64,000 bases of DNA, taken from NCBI GenBank assembly GCA_050295975.1, contig JBNKQR010000010.1, forward strand, positions 3,995 through 67,994, in the 5' to 3' direction. Shown piece by piece: positions 18,257 to 26,599 of this stretch. Under the pieces are notes generated by a model. It was given only the letters and a program-made list of their open reading frames with translations. It did not search any database and was not told the origin of the DNA. This DNA comes from JAPHTQ01 sp050295975. Lineage in GTDB: Bacteria; Pseudomonadota; Gammaproteobacteria; Thiohalomonadales; Thiohalomonadaceae. Numbering within the stretch: the first letter of the stretch is position 1; every line of letters begins with the position of its first letter. The position numbers and the translations under genes are program-made.

Positions 18257-19567
18257 TCAATTCAGTTGCTCGACGCGAATACGGGTCACGTCGCCAAAAA
18301 TACTTTCCAGTTTTTCAAAGCGTGCCAGCGCCTGCAACATCTGCTTCTCCTTTACCACGCGGGTGAGGAAGATGATGTTGACCAGGGTTTCGCCCTCAGC
18401 CGGTTCACGCTGAATCAGCGCCTCGATGCTGATATCCAGTTCGGCGAAGATGGCGGTGAGTTCGGCCAGCACGCCGGGGCGATCCACCACCTGCATGCGA
18501 AGGTAGAAGGCGGTCTCCACCTCCTCCATCGGCAGTAGATGGAAATCTTCCAGTTTGTCCGGTTGGAAGGCCAGATGGGGCACGCGCGATTGCGGTTCGC
18601 AATCGAGTGAGCGAGCCACGTCGATCAAATCGGCCACTACTGCTGAAGCAGTTGGCTCAGCACCGGCACCGGCGCCGTAATAGAGGGTCGGCCCGACCGC
18701 ATCGCCGTGGACCAGTACCGCGTTCATGACCCCATCGACGTTGGCAAGTAGACGACTCTTCGGTATCAGGGTGGGATGAACCCGCATTTCGATCCCCTGT
18801 ACCGTACGGCGCGCGATACCCAGATGCTTGATGCTGTATCCCAGCTCATCGGCTACTGCCACATCATCGCGGGTAATACGTGAGATACCCTCGGTGTGAA
18901 CGGCTTCAAAATTGAGCGGCATACCAAAGGCGATGGAACCGAGAATGGTCAGCTTGTGCGCCGCATCGATCCCTTCTACGTCAAAGGTTGGATCGGCTTC
19001 AGCGTAACCGAGACGTTGTGCTTCGGCCAATACATCACCGAAGTCACGAGCCTCGTCACGCATCGCGGTCAGAATAAAGTTTCCGGTACCGTTGATTATC
19101 CCCGCCAACCAGTCAATGCTGTTAGCCGAAAGACCCTCGCGGATCGACTTGATGATGGGGATACCACCGGCTACCGCCGCCTCAAAGGCGATCATCACGC
19201 TCTTCTCGTGGGCCGCGTCGAAAATCTCGTTGCCGTGTTTGGCAATCAGCGCCTTGTTGGCAGTGACCACGTGCTTACCGTTGTTGATTGCGCGCATCAC
19301 CATTTCGTGGGCAAGGGTATCACCGCCGATCAATTCGACCACAACATCCACTTCCGGATTGTCGACAACTTCGACTGGATTGGTGGTTAACTGGATATCG
19401 CCCGTGTCGCAGATGCGTGGCTTGTCCAGGTCACGCGCTGAGGCGTGCACGATCTCAATAGCACGACCTGCACGACGAGCGATTTCGTCCGCGTTGCGTT
19501 GCAGTACGTTGACGGTACCGCCGCCGACGGTGCCCAGTCCCAGCAATCCAATTTTTACAGCGTTCAT
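18257..19567 (-). CDS. hom: Homoserine dehydrogenase
   Basis: Hom reduces aspartate semialdehyde to homoserine, the branch point to threonine and methionine. The 436-residue protein has an N-terminal Rossmann fold (VKIGLLGLGTVGGGTVNVL), the catalytic region with GIINGTGNFILTAM and the EGIDAAHKL motif, and a C-terminal ACT domain from about residue 350 that usually mediates threonine feedback inhibition. It is a stand-alone dehydrogenase with no fused aspartokinase. It lies between alaA (32 bases upstream) and thrC (18 bases downstream). Confidence 0.98.
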   Translation of the reverse strand: MNAVKIGLLGLGTVGGGTVNVLQRNADEIARRAGRAIEIVHASARDLDKPRICDTGDIQLTTNPVEVVDNPEVDVVVELIGGDTLAHEMVMRAINNGKHVVTANKALIAKHGNEIFDAAHEKSVMIAFEAAVAGGIPIIKSIREGLSANSIDWLAGIINGTGNFILTAMRDEARDFGDVLAEAQRLGYAEADPTFDVEGIDAAHKLTILGSIAFGMPLNFEAVHTEGISRITRDDVAVADELGYSIKHLGIARRTVQGIEMRVHPTLIPKSRLLANVDGVMNAVLVHGDAVGPTLYYGAGAGAEPTASAVVADLIDVARSLDCEPQSRVPHLAFQPDKLEDFHLLPMEEVETAFYLRMQVVDRPGVLAELTAIFAELDISIEALIQREPAEGETLVNIIFLTRVVKEKQMLQALARFEKLESIFGDVTRIRVEQLN

Positions 19568-19599
19568 GACAACCCTTGTGTTTACGTGTTAGCGGCGCC

Positions 19600-20853
19600 T
19601 CAGGCGTGGCGCTTGCGATAGTGATCAAGAAAACGTTCGATACGACTGACCGCCTCGGTCAGGTCATCGCCGTTGGGCAAAAAGACCATGCGGAAGTGGT
19701 CCGGCTCTATCCAGTTGAACCCAGTGCCCTGTACCACCAGCACCTTTTCGTCCTTCAACAGATCCAGCACGAACTGTTGATCATTGGCGATAGGATACAT
19801 CTTCGGGTCTAGCCGGGGGAACAGGTAGAGCGCCGCAGAGGGTTTTACACAGCTAACGCCGGGTAGAGAATTGATCATCTCCCAGGCGGTATCACGCTGG
19901 CGACGCAGACGTCCACCCTCCGCCACCAGTTCGTCGATGCTCTGGTAGCCGCCCAATGCGGTTTGAATAGCAAACTGTCCCGGCACGTTGGAGCAGAGGC
20001 GCATGGAGGAGAGGATATCCAACCCTTCTATATAGTCGCGGGCATGCTCCTGTTCACCGGAGACCACCATCCAACCTGCGCGATAACCGCAGGCACGGTA
20101 GTTCTTCGACAGGCCGTTAAAGGTCACACACAGCACATCTTCAGCCAGTGAGGCGATGGAAGTGTGACTGGCGCCGTCGTAGAGCATCTTGTCGTAGATC
20201 TCGTCGGCGTAAATAATCAGCTGATGCTGACGGGCGATCTCGACCAGCTCTTTGAGTAAATCATCGGGATAGAGCGCACCGGTCGGGTTGTTCGGATTGA
20301 TAACCACGATGGCCCGGGTTTTATCGGTGATCTTGCCGCGGATATCGTCCAGATCCGGCAACCAGCCGCTGCCTTCATCGCAGATGTAGTGGCGCGGCTT
20401 GCCGCCACCGAGGCTGACAGCAGCGGTCCATAGCGGGTAATCGGGGGTCGGCACCAGTACTTCGTCACCGTTCTCCAGCAAACCGTGCATCGCCAGTACG
20501 ATCAACTCTGATGCACCGTTGCCAATGTAGATATCGTCCATACCGACACCGGGAATCCCCTTGGACTGGGTGTAGTGCATGATCGCCTTGCGTGCAGCGA
20601 ACAATCCCTTTGACTCTGAATAGCCAGAAGCTTGCGGCAGGTTATGGATCACGTCCTGCTGGATCTCTTCCGGAGTATCGAAACCAAACGGTGCCAGATT
20701 ACCGATATTGAGTTTGATGATGCGATGCCCCTCCTCCTCCATCAGACGGGAGTGGGCCATCACTGGGCCACGGATGTCGTAGCAAACGTTGGCAAGCTTG
20801 GAGGATTTCTGTATCGGGCGCATAGGTTCGGTGTCGGGTGCAGGTTTGTTCAA
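19600..20853 (-). CDS. alaA: Alanine aminotransferase AlaA (class I/II, PLP)
   Basis: AlaA makes alanine from pyruvate with glutamate as amino donor. The sequence closely follows E. coli AlaA (YfbQ): IQKSSKLANVCYDIRGP, IYIGNGASELIV, VPTPDYPLWTAAVSLGGG, VINPNNPTGA. The PLP lysine is Lys250 in FNGLSKNYRACGYRAGW. The first codon here is a TTG overlapping the alaC stop, preceded by AAGGA at good spacing. The ATG at 20823 matches the E. coli start better but lacks a visible ribosome-binding site. Context (alaC-alaA-hom-thrC) points to an amino-acid biosynthesis operon. Confidence 0.94.
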   Translation of the reverse strand: MNKPAPDTEPMRPIQKSSKLANVCYDIRGPVMAHSRLMEEEGHRIIKLNIGNLAPFGFDTPEEIQQDVIHNLPQASGYSESKGLFAARKAIMHYTQSKGIPGVGMDDIYIGNGASELIVLAMHGLLENGDEVLVPTPDYPLWTAAVSLGGGKPRHYICDEGSGWLPDLDDIRGKITDKTRAIVVINPNNPTGALYPDDLLKELVEIARQHQLIIYADEIYDKMLYDGASHTSIASLAEDVLCVTFNGLSKNYRACGYRAGWMVVSGEQEHARDYIEGLDILSSMRLCSNVPGQFAIQTALGGYQSIDELVAEGGRLRRQRDTAWEMINSLPGVSCVKPSAALYLFPRLDPKMYPIANDQQFVLDLLKDEKVLVVQGTGFNWIEPDHFRMVFLPNGDDLTEAVSRIERFLDHYRKRHA

Positions 20854-22052
20854 AGTAGATTGTCCTTACGGAACATTTCACGAATCCCGCGAATCGCCTG
20901 ACGAGTGCGGTGTTCGTTCTCAATTAAACTAAAGCGTACATGGTCATCACCGTACTCACCAAAGCCAACGCCGGGGGAGACCGCCACCTTGGCCTCATCC
21001 AGCAACTTCTTGGAGAACTCCAGTGAACCAAGGTGACGATACGCCTCTGGGATCGGTGCCCAGACAAACATGGTCGCCTTTGGGCGTTCCACTTTCCAAC
21101 CCACTGAATCGAGTCCCTCACACAGCACGTCGCGGCGCGCTTGGTACATCTCGCGGATCTCGCGCACACAATCCTGGGATCCCTCCAGGGCGCTGATCGC
21201 AGCCACCTGGATCGGGGTGAACATGCCATAGTCGAGGTAGGATTTTATCTTCGCCAGGGCGCCAACCAACACCGGATTGCCTACCATAAAGCCGACCCGC
21301 CAGCCGGGCATGTTATAACTCTTCGACAGGGAGTAGAACTCTACCGCCACCTCTTTGGCCCCCTCTACCTGCATAATCGACGGTGCCTTGTAGCCGTCGA
21401 AGACGATCTCGGCATAGGCCAGATCGTGAATCACCCAAATCTCATGTTCACGGGCGATGGCTACCACCCGCTCGAAGAAGTCGAGCTCGACGCACTGGGC
21501 GGTGGGGTTGCCGGGGAAATTGAGCACCAGGAATTTCGGTTTCGGCCAGGAGTCGCGGATCGCCTTTTCCAGCTCGGCAAAGAAATCCCTGTCCGGAACC
21601 ATCGGTACATGGCGGATATCGGCGCCGGAGATCACAAAACCGTAGGGGTGGATCGGATAGGCCGGATTGGGCACCAGTATGGCGTCGCCGGGGCCCGTGG
21701 TGGCCAGTGCCAGGTGCGCCAGTCCCTCTTTGGAGCCGATGGTGACGATCGCCTCTTTCTCAGGATCAATCTCAACGTCGTAGCTATCTTTGTACCAGTT
21801 GCAGATCGCTTTACGCAGACGGGGGATGCCCCGAGACATGGAATAGCGATGGGTGTCGTTGCGCTGGGCCGCTTCGACCAGCTTTTCGACGATGTGTGGT
21901 GGGGTCGGCTGATCCGGGTTGCCCATGCCGAAATCGATGATATCCTCACCACGCGCACGTGCCTTGGCCTTCAACTCATTGACGATGGCGAAGACATACG
22001 GCGGTAAACGCTTGATTCTCTGGAAATCTTCTATCAAGGTGACGGCATCCAC
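20850..22052 (-). CDS. alaC: Alanine aminotransferase AlaC (class I/II, PLP)
   Basis: AlaC is the glutamate-pyruvate aminotransferase formerly called YfdZ. The 400-residue protein shows RIKRLPPYVFAIVNELK at the N-terminus, FGMGNPDQPTPPHIV, GSKEGLAHL, and the PLP lysine Lys244 in YSLSKSYNMPGWRVGF. Conserved arginines for the substrate carboxylate lie near the C-terminus (VRFSLIENEHRTRQA). It is the first gene of the alaC-alaA-hom-thrC cluster. In many proteobacteria an alaC homologue also sits beside hom-thrC. A TATAAT box lies about 70 bases upstream of its ATG. Confidence 0.95.
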   Translation of the reverse strand: MDAVTLIEDFQRIKRLPPYVFAIVNELKAKARARGEDIIDFGMGNPDQPTPPHIVEKLVEAAQRNDTHRYSMSRGIPRLRKAICNWYKDSYDVEIDPEKEAIVTIGSKEGLAHLALATTGPGDAILVPNPAYPIHPYGFVISGADIRHVPMVPDRDFFAELEKAIRDSWPKPKFLVLNFPGNPTAQCVELDFFERVVAIAREHEIWVIHDLAYAEIVFDGYKAPSIMQVEGAKEVAVEFYSLSKSYNMPGWRVGFMVGNPVLVGALAKIKSYLDYGMFTPIQVAAISALEGSQDCVREIREMYQARRDVLCEGLDSVGWKVERPKATMFVWAPIPEAYRHLGSLEFSKKLLDEAKVAVSPGVGFGEYGDDHVRFSLIENEHRTRQAIRGIREMFRKDNLL

Positions 22053-22122
22053 AATCTACCCGCCAAAGCGGGAACAGGCACTCAATTCAGGGAAATGAAG
22101 GTTGCTAACATTACTGGCGCCT

Positions 22123-22128
22123 ATTATA
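22123..22128 (-). promoter_or_regulatory. Candidate -10 box for the alaC operon
   Basis: On the minus strand the hexamer reads TATAAT, a perfect -10, about 70 bases upstream of the alaC ATG. No good -35 is visible at 16-18 bases. The same AT-rich palindromic patch faces the divergent Mth938-domain gene. A small CCCGC/GCGGG hairpin (22063-22076) lies in the alaC leader just before the start codon. No leader peptide rich in threonine or isoleucine codons is seen. Confidence 0.45.
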
Positions 22129-22180
22129 CCTGTCAATCAACGAAACACCGATAAGCATTTAATTTATTACGGAAAATTGT

Positions 22181-22576
22181 ATGCAAGTACGCAGAGAACA
22201 GAGTGAAGGTATCTATAGCATCCACGCTTACCGCGGCGATGAGGTGATCCTGAACTCCCCCAGGCCCGGTGAACAGCTCCTCTCCCTCCGCCACAGCTTC
22301 ATTATCACACCGGCGCAGTTACAACAGGAGTGGGCGCCCGAGTCGCTGACGCAAACCCGTGGTACCGACCTGGCGGCCCTGGCAGAACTGGATATGGAGG
22401 TGTTGCTGCTGGGCACCGGCAAGAGCCTTCACTTCCCTGGCACAGAGCAATTGGCGGCACTGATCAGCCTGGGGATCGGCTATGAGGTGATGAACTCAGC
22501 GGCAGCCTGTCGTACATTCAATATTCTCGCTGCTGAAGGCCGTCGTGTAGCCGCTGCAATCATCATCGAAGAGTAA
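22181..22576 (+). CDS. Mth938-domain protein (DUF498), unknown function
   Basis: This 131-residue cytosolic protein has the Mth938-like fold, based on the signature MEVLLLGTGKSLHFP followed by LGIGYEVMNSAAACRTFNILAAEGRRVAAAII. Relatives include mitochondrial NDUFAF3, a complex I assembly factor, but the bacterial function is not established. It is a single gene, divergent from alaC and ending at a bidirectional terminator shared with rpoS. No metal-binding or catalytic set is evident. Confidence 0.88.
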   Translation: MQVRREQSEGIYSIHAYRGDEVILNSPRPGEQLLSLRHSFIITPAQLQQEWAPESLTQTRGTDLAALAELDMEVLLLGTGKSLHFPGTEQLAALISLGIGYEVMNSAAACRTFNILAAEGRRVAAAIIIEE

Positions 22577-22598
22577 AAAAGCTTCCCCCAGAAACAAA

Positions 22599-22621
22599 AA
22601 TGCCGCCTAACTGGCGGCATT
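22599..22621. terminator. Bidirectional terminator between Mth938 gene and rpoS
   Basis: A 9-bp perfect stem (AATGCCGCC with GGCGGCATT, loop of 5) is flanked by A-run on the left and T-rich sequence on the right. It begins about 22 bases after the Mth938-gene stop and about 23 bases from the rpoS stop on the other strand, so it can serve both converging genes. Confidence 0.88.
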
Positions 22622-22644
22622 TGTTTATACATTCAGGGCCATTC

Positions 22645-23637
22645 CTACAACGCATCTCCACTGTAACCCTGACTCTCCAGGATTTCGCGCAGACGACGTA
22701 GTGCCTCGATCTGGATCTGACGCACCCGTTCACGGGTCACACCAATCTCGGCTCCTACCTCCTCCAGTGTTGAAACGTCATAGCCGTGCAGCCCGAAACG
22801 GCGCTCCACTACTTCACGCTGCTTGTCGCTAAGTTTGCTCAACCAGAGGTCAATATTGCCGCGGATATCTTCATCCTGCAGCAGATCGGAAGGGTCCATG
22901 TTGTTTTCATCGGGAATCGCATCGAGCAATGACTTGTCAGCATCGCGCCCCATTGGCACATCTACTGAAGTAACGCGCTCGTTGAGGCCCATCATGCGTT
23001 TTACGTCCTCAATGGGCTTGTCGAGCATCTCGGCGATCTCTTCCGGGCTGGGCTCATGATCCAGATTCTGCGCCAGATGGCGGGCCGCACGCAGATAGAC
23101 GTTGATCTCTTTCACCACATGGATCGGCAGACGGATGGTACGGGTCTGATTCATGATCGCCCGTTCTATGGTCTGGCGAATCCACCAGGTGGCATAGGTG
23201 GAGAAACGAAAACCGCGCTCTGGATCGAATTTTTCCACCGCACGGATCAGGCCGAGGTTTCCCTCTTCAATCAGATCCAGCAGCGCCAGTCCACGGTTAA
23301 GGTAGCGGCGGGCTATCTTGACCACCAGACGCAGGTTGCTTTCGATCATACGCTTGCGTCCGGCCTCTTCACCCCGCTGCGCCATGCGAGAGTAGAACAC
23401 CTCCTCTTCAGCACTCAGCAACGGAGAGAAACCGATTTCACTCAAATAGAGGCGTGTGGCGTCCAGCTGCCCATCGGGAATCGCACCAGCCTTGAAGGTC
23501 ACTTCGGCGTCAGCCTCATACAACTCTGGCTCTTCCTTGACCTCTTCCTCTTCTTCCTCATCACCCGAGTCGAGGAGATCTTTTTCCTCCTCATCAACTT
23601 GCTGCTTGTTATCTTCGGGTGCGTTTTCAATTGTCAT
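22645..23637 (-). CDS. rpoS: RNA polymerase sigma factor RpoS
   Basis: RpoS is the stationary-phase and general stress sigma factor. The 330-residue length equals E. coli RpoS. Region 1.2 (DATRLYLSEIGFSPLLSAEEE), region 2 (LDLIEEGNLGLIRAVEKFDPERGFRFSTYATWWIRQTIERAI) and the region 4 helix-turn-helix (LEEVGAEIGVTRERVRQIQIEAL) are intact. The N-terminus is strongly acidic (a run of glutamates at about 27-34). The gene lies 11 bases after nlpD, with a GAGGAAGG ribosome-binding sequence in between. In E. coli an rpoS promoter lies within nlpD. The last codons abut a bidirectional terminator. Confidence 0.98.
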   Translation of the reverse strand: MTIENAPEDNKQQVDEEEKDLLDSGDEEEEEEVKEEPELYEADAEVTFKAGAIPDGQLDATRLYLSEIGFSPLLSAEEEVFYSRMAQRGEEAGRKRMIESNLRLVVKIARRYLNRGLALLDLIEEGNLGLIRAVEKFDPERGFRFSTYATWWIRQTIERAIMNQTRTIRLPIHVVKEINVYLRAARHLAQNLDHEPSPEEIAEMLDKPIEDVKRMMGLNERVTSVDVPMGRDADKSLLDAIPDENNMDPSDLLQDEDIRGNIDLWLSKLSDKQREVVERRFGLHGYDVSTLEEVGAEIGVTRERVRQIQIEALRRLREILESQGYSGDAL

Positions 23638-23648
23638 AGATGCCTTCC

Positions 23649-24458
23649 TCAGGAACCTTTTCTTGGTAAATAACTTCGTGGGTCCACCGGTTTTCCATTC
23701 CGGCGAATCTCAAAATGAAGCATGACACCTTCTTTGCCGCTATCGCCCATTTCGGCGATAACTTCCCCCTGCTTCACTGTCTTGCCTTCTGAAACCAGCA
23801 ACTTGCTATTGTGTCCGTAGGCGCTCAGATAGGCGTCGTTGTGTTTGATAATAATCAGCTTGCCGTAACCAATCAGTCCGCTACCACTATAGACCACAGC
23901 ACCACCCGCTGCGGCCCGAATCTGCTGGCCGATGCGACCACCAATATCCAGACCTTTTTTTCCCTTGCTGGGAGAATAACCATTAAGCACTTTTCCGCTA
24001 GTCGGCCAGGCCCAGTGTACTGTACTGTCCTTGATTCGCTTGTAGGCATTTTCAGCCTTTTCCCGCAGCGTAGAAACAACCGTCGACGTTGATGGTCGAG
24101 ACGCCACTGCGTTCCCTGCATTCCCGTTATCGGACGGTTGGGGATTAGCTTGAGATGTTTCACCATTCGCCGTGTTCACCGGCAAATTGCCAGGGACATC
24201 CTTCCCTGGGGGTATGAGGTAGATATGGTCACCAGGATGGATAATAAAGGGGGCTGGTATATTGTTCCACGCAGCTACTTCCTGGTGGTCATAGCCATAG
24301 CGCCAGGCAATGGAGTACAGGGTGTCGCCGGCGCTGACCCGGTAATCGATCATCTGGCCGCTTGCGTCCATGGGCTGTAACTCGCCGCAGGCGCTCAGCA
24401 AAACGCCACACAGCATTGCCACAGCACCGTTACGCCATAAATTAACCATGGCCACCAC
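23649..24458 (-). CDS. nlpD: Murein hydrolase activator NlpD (lipoprotein, LysM-M23)
   Basis: NlpD is an outer-membrane lipoprotein that activates the amidase AmiC during septal peptidoglycan splitting. The 269-residue protein has a signal peptide ending in the lipobox LLSAC with Cys24. A LysM domain follows at about 38-85 (VSAGDTLYSIAWRYGYDHQEV), then a linker and a C-terminal M23/LytM domain. The catalytic zinc ligands are degenerate: KGLDIGG replaces HxGxD, and MLHFE replaces HLHFE. This matches an activator rather than a peptidase. It sits between yqaA and rpoS in the conserved surE-pcm-nlpD-rpoS order. Confidence 0.96.
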   Translation of the reverse strand: MVAMVNLWRNGAVAMLCGVLLSACGELQPMDASGQMIDYRVSAGDTLYSIAWRYGYDHQEVAAWNNIPAPFIIHPGDHIYLIPPGKDVPGNLPVNTANGETSQANPQPSDNGNAGNAVASRPSTSTVVSTLREKAENAYKRIKDSTVHWAWPTSGKVLNGYSPSKGKKGLDIGGRIGQQIRAAAGGAVVYSGSGLIGYGKLIIIKHNDAYLSAYGHNSKLLVSEGKTVKQGEVIAEMGDSGKEGVMLHFEIRRNGKPVDPRSYLPRKGS

Positions 24459-25032
24459 TATTGAGCACGAAATAGAGCACCACCAGCAAAATCACCAATG
24501 CCCAGCTGATGCGATCAATATATACACGCAGAGATTGCTCCATTTTCTCGCCTCCCCAACGCATTAATCCTGCAACCAGAAAGAAACGTCCACCACGACC
24601 AATGGCCGAGGCCAGCACAAAGGGGAAAAAGGCCATGCCGATCACCCCGGCACTGATGGTAAAGAGCTTGTAGGGGATTGGTGAGAAACCGGCAAGAAAC
24701 ACTGCCCAGAAACCCCAGGTAGAGAACCACTCGTTAACCTGTAGATAGGCATCCCAGTATCCCGCCTGGTGCAACCATGGTTCGACAAAATCGAAGGCAA
24801 AAACCCCAATCAGATAACCGAGCATTCCACCCAGCACCGATGCAGCGGTGGTGAGCAGGGCGAAGCGCCACGCCCGCTGTGGTTGTGACAAGGACATCGG
24901 CGCCAGCATCACATCGGGCGGAATAGGGAAAAAGGAGGACTCAGCGAAACTGAGCCCTGCCAGATACCAGGGGGCATGCGGATGACGCGACCAGCCAATT
25001 ACCTTGTCATAAAGTTTGGAAAAGATACTCAT
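24442..25032 (-). CDS. YqaA/DedA-like inner-membrane protein
   Basis: This 196-residue polytopic membrane protein belongs to the SNARE-associated (VTT/DedA) superfamily, YqaA branch. Visible features are the re-entrant-like segment FAESSFFPIPPDVMLAP, a second one around GFSPIPYKLFTISAGVIGM, and the conserved basic motif GRGGRFFLVAGLMRWGG. DedA relatives are implicated in lipid-carrier flipping, but this branch has no assigned substrate. It overlaps pcm by 4 and nlpD by 17 bases, so it is part of the surE-pcm-yqaA-nlpD-rpoS operon. Insertion of a yqaA gene here is common in gammaproteobacteria outside the enterics. Confidence 0.88.
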   Translation of the reverse strand: MSIFSKLYDKVIGWSRHPHAPWYLAGLSFAESSFFPIPPDVMLAPMSLSQPQRAWRFALLTTAASVLGGMLGYLIGVFAFDFVEPWLHQAGYWDAYLQVNEWFSTWGFWAVFLAGFSPIPYKLFTISAGVIGMAFFPFVLASAIGRGGRFFLVAGLMRWGGEKMEQSLRVYIDRISWALVILLVVLYFVLNSGGHG

Positions 25033-25703
25033 CGACTCCCTTTACTGTCGGTCCCGCCCAACATCGGCACGAAGGTGACGAGGTCGAGCACCTGACGAGT
25101 GAACTCATTGCCCTGTCGGGTGATACGCAGCAACTCCTGTCCGCTGCCCGCACCGACCGGAATAATCAGCTGACCACCATCGGCCAGTTGCTGCAGTAAC
25201 GCCTCCGGCACACTCTCTGGCGCGGCGGTAACCAGAATGGCATCAAAAGGGGCCTCCGTCTTCCACCCCTCGTAGCCATCACCATGGCGCATACGTGTCG
25301 GGGTATGGCGGATCTCACCCAGGACCCGTCGTGCCTTCTCATAGAGGGCGCGGATTCGTTCGATGCTGTAGACCTCCAATCCCAAACTGACCAGCACCGC
25401 AGTCTGGTAGCCACAACCGGTACCTACCTCTAGTACCTTATGTGCTCCATTTTCCAGTAAAGCCTCGGTCATCCGCGCCACCACATAGGGCTGGGAGATG
25501 GTCTGGCTATTACCGATGGGCAGAGCGGTGTCTTCATAGGCACGTGAGGCGAGTGCCTCATCTACAAACAGATGGCGCGGCACCAGCCGAATCGCCGCCA
25601 GCACACGGGAGTCATTGATCCCCTTCTCCGCCAGTCGCTGTACCAGTCGCTCGCGGGTCCGCTGGGAGGTCATGCCGATGCCCTGCATGCGCTGTGGTGT
25701 CAT
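25029..25703 (-). CDS. pcm: Protein-L-isoaspartate O-methyltransferase
   Basis: Pcm methylates L-isoaspartyl residues in aged proteins so they can be repaired. I choose the ATG at 25703 (MTPQRMQGIGMTSQRTRERL), one base after the surE stop, giving 224 residues. The open frame to 25742 would run into surE. Signature segments are PRHLFVDEALASRAYEDTALPIG, the active-site loop NSQTISQPYVVARM and the SAM motif VLEVGTGCGYQTAVL. The surE-pcm pairing next to rpoS is conserved and fits a role in long stationary-phase survival. Confidence 0.95.
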   Translation of the reverse strand: MTPQRMQGIGMTSQRTRERLVQRLAEKGINDSRVLAAIRLVPRHLFVDEALASRAYEDTALPIGNSQTISQPYVVARMTEALLENGAHKVLEVGTGCGYQTAVLVSLGLEVYSIERIRALYEKARRVLGEIRHTPTRMRHGDGYEGWKTEAPFDAILVTAAPESVPEALLQQLADGGQLIIPVGAGSGQELLRITRQGNEFTRQVLDLVTFVPMLGGTDSKGSR

Positions 25704-25704
25704 A

Positions 25705-26463
25705 TCAGCCGATCCCCTCAAGCCAGGTAGCCATGTCATCAAGCAGATTGTGACGAGTGAGATCGACCTGCAGCGGAGTTATCGAGACGCGTTGCTGGCG
25801 AATGGCGTGGAAATCGGTACCGGGTCCGGCGTCCTGCTCCACCCCGGCGGGGCCGATCCAGTAGATGGGCCGGCCTCGCGGGTCGTTATCGCGAATCACC
25901 GCCTCGGCCTTGTGCCGATGTCCCAGGCGGGTCACTTCAAAACCCTGAAGCTGTTCCCACGGCAGGTCGGGGACATTGACGTTGAGAATGGTGTCCGCAG
26001 GTAACGGGTTCTCCTGCAGACGCTGCAACAGGCGAATCGCCACCCGGGCTGCGGTGTCGTAGTGGGTAAACGTATGGCCGGATGTGGCACAGAGGGAAAC
26101 TGCCATCGCCGGCAGGCCGAGAAAACGGCCCTCCATCGCGGCTGCGACGGTACCGGAGTAGAGCACGTCGTCGCCAAGATTGGCCCCGGCGTTGATCCCG
26201 GAGACCACCATATCCGGCTCCTCCTCCAACATCCCGGTAATGGCAATATGCACACAATCTGTAGGGGTACCGTCGACCCGATAGACATGTTCGGCCACCG
26301 GCTGCACCCGCAGGGGATTATCGAGGGTCAGGGAGTTACTGGCACCACTACGATCACGCTCCGGCGCCACCACGGTGACCTCGGCAATTTCAGCCAGGTG
26401 CTCAGCCAGACAGTTAATTCCAGGGGCCAGGTAGCCGTCGTCGTTACTTATCAATATTTTCAT
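25705..26463 (-). CDS. surE: 5'/3'-nucleotidase SurE
   Basis: SurE is a divalent-metal-dependent nucleoside monophosphate and polyphosphate phosphatase linked to survival in stationary phase. The 252-residue protein has the N-terminal acidic motif ISNDDGYLAPG with Asp8 and Asp9, the APERDRSGASNSLT loop and the VSGINAGANLGDDVLYSGTVAAAMEG core that are diagnostic for the family. It is the first gene of the surE-pcm-yqaA-nlpD-rpoS cluster. In E. coli truD lies directly upstream. Here an Smr gene and a chemoreceptor gene on the opposite strand intervene. Confidence 0.97.
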   Translation of the reverse strand: MKILISNDDGYLAPGINCLAEHLAEIAEVTVVAPERDRSGASNSLTLDNPLRVQPVAEHVYRVDGTPTDCVHIAITGMLEEEPDMVVSGINAGANLGDDVLYSGTVAAAMEGRFLGLPAMAVSLCATSGHTFTHYDTAARVAIRLLQRLQENPLPADTILNVNVPDLPWEQLQGFEVTRLGHRHKAEAVIRDNDPRGRPIYWIGPAGVEQDAGPGTDFHAIRQQRVSITPLQVDLTRHNLLDDMATWLEGIG

Positions 26464-26599
26464 TCAGTCAGGGCACCCGGCAGGAAGATCGATTTGCTCA
26501 ATAAAGTTGCGTCCAACTATACCAGCGTCGGTCCCTCAGCATGAACCCTAAATGCGTATGTTAGACTCGAAAAAACAATCCGCACGGTGACGTAAGCCA

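Noticed and set aside
22053..22180. Threonine-type attenuator or leader peptide before alaC-hom-thrC
   Set aside because: No short frame rich in Thr or Ile codons and no terminator/antiterminator pair. Only a small CCCGC hairpin is present.
23649..24458. Active M23 endopeptidase
   Set aside because: The zinc ligands are replaced (KGLDI and MLHFE), so the gene encodes an activator of the NlpD type.
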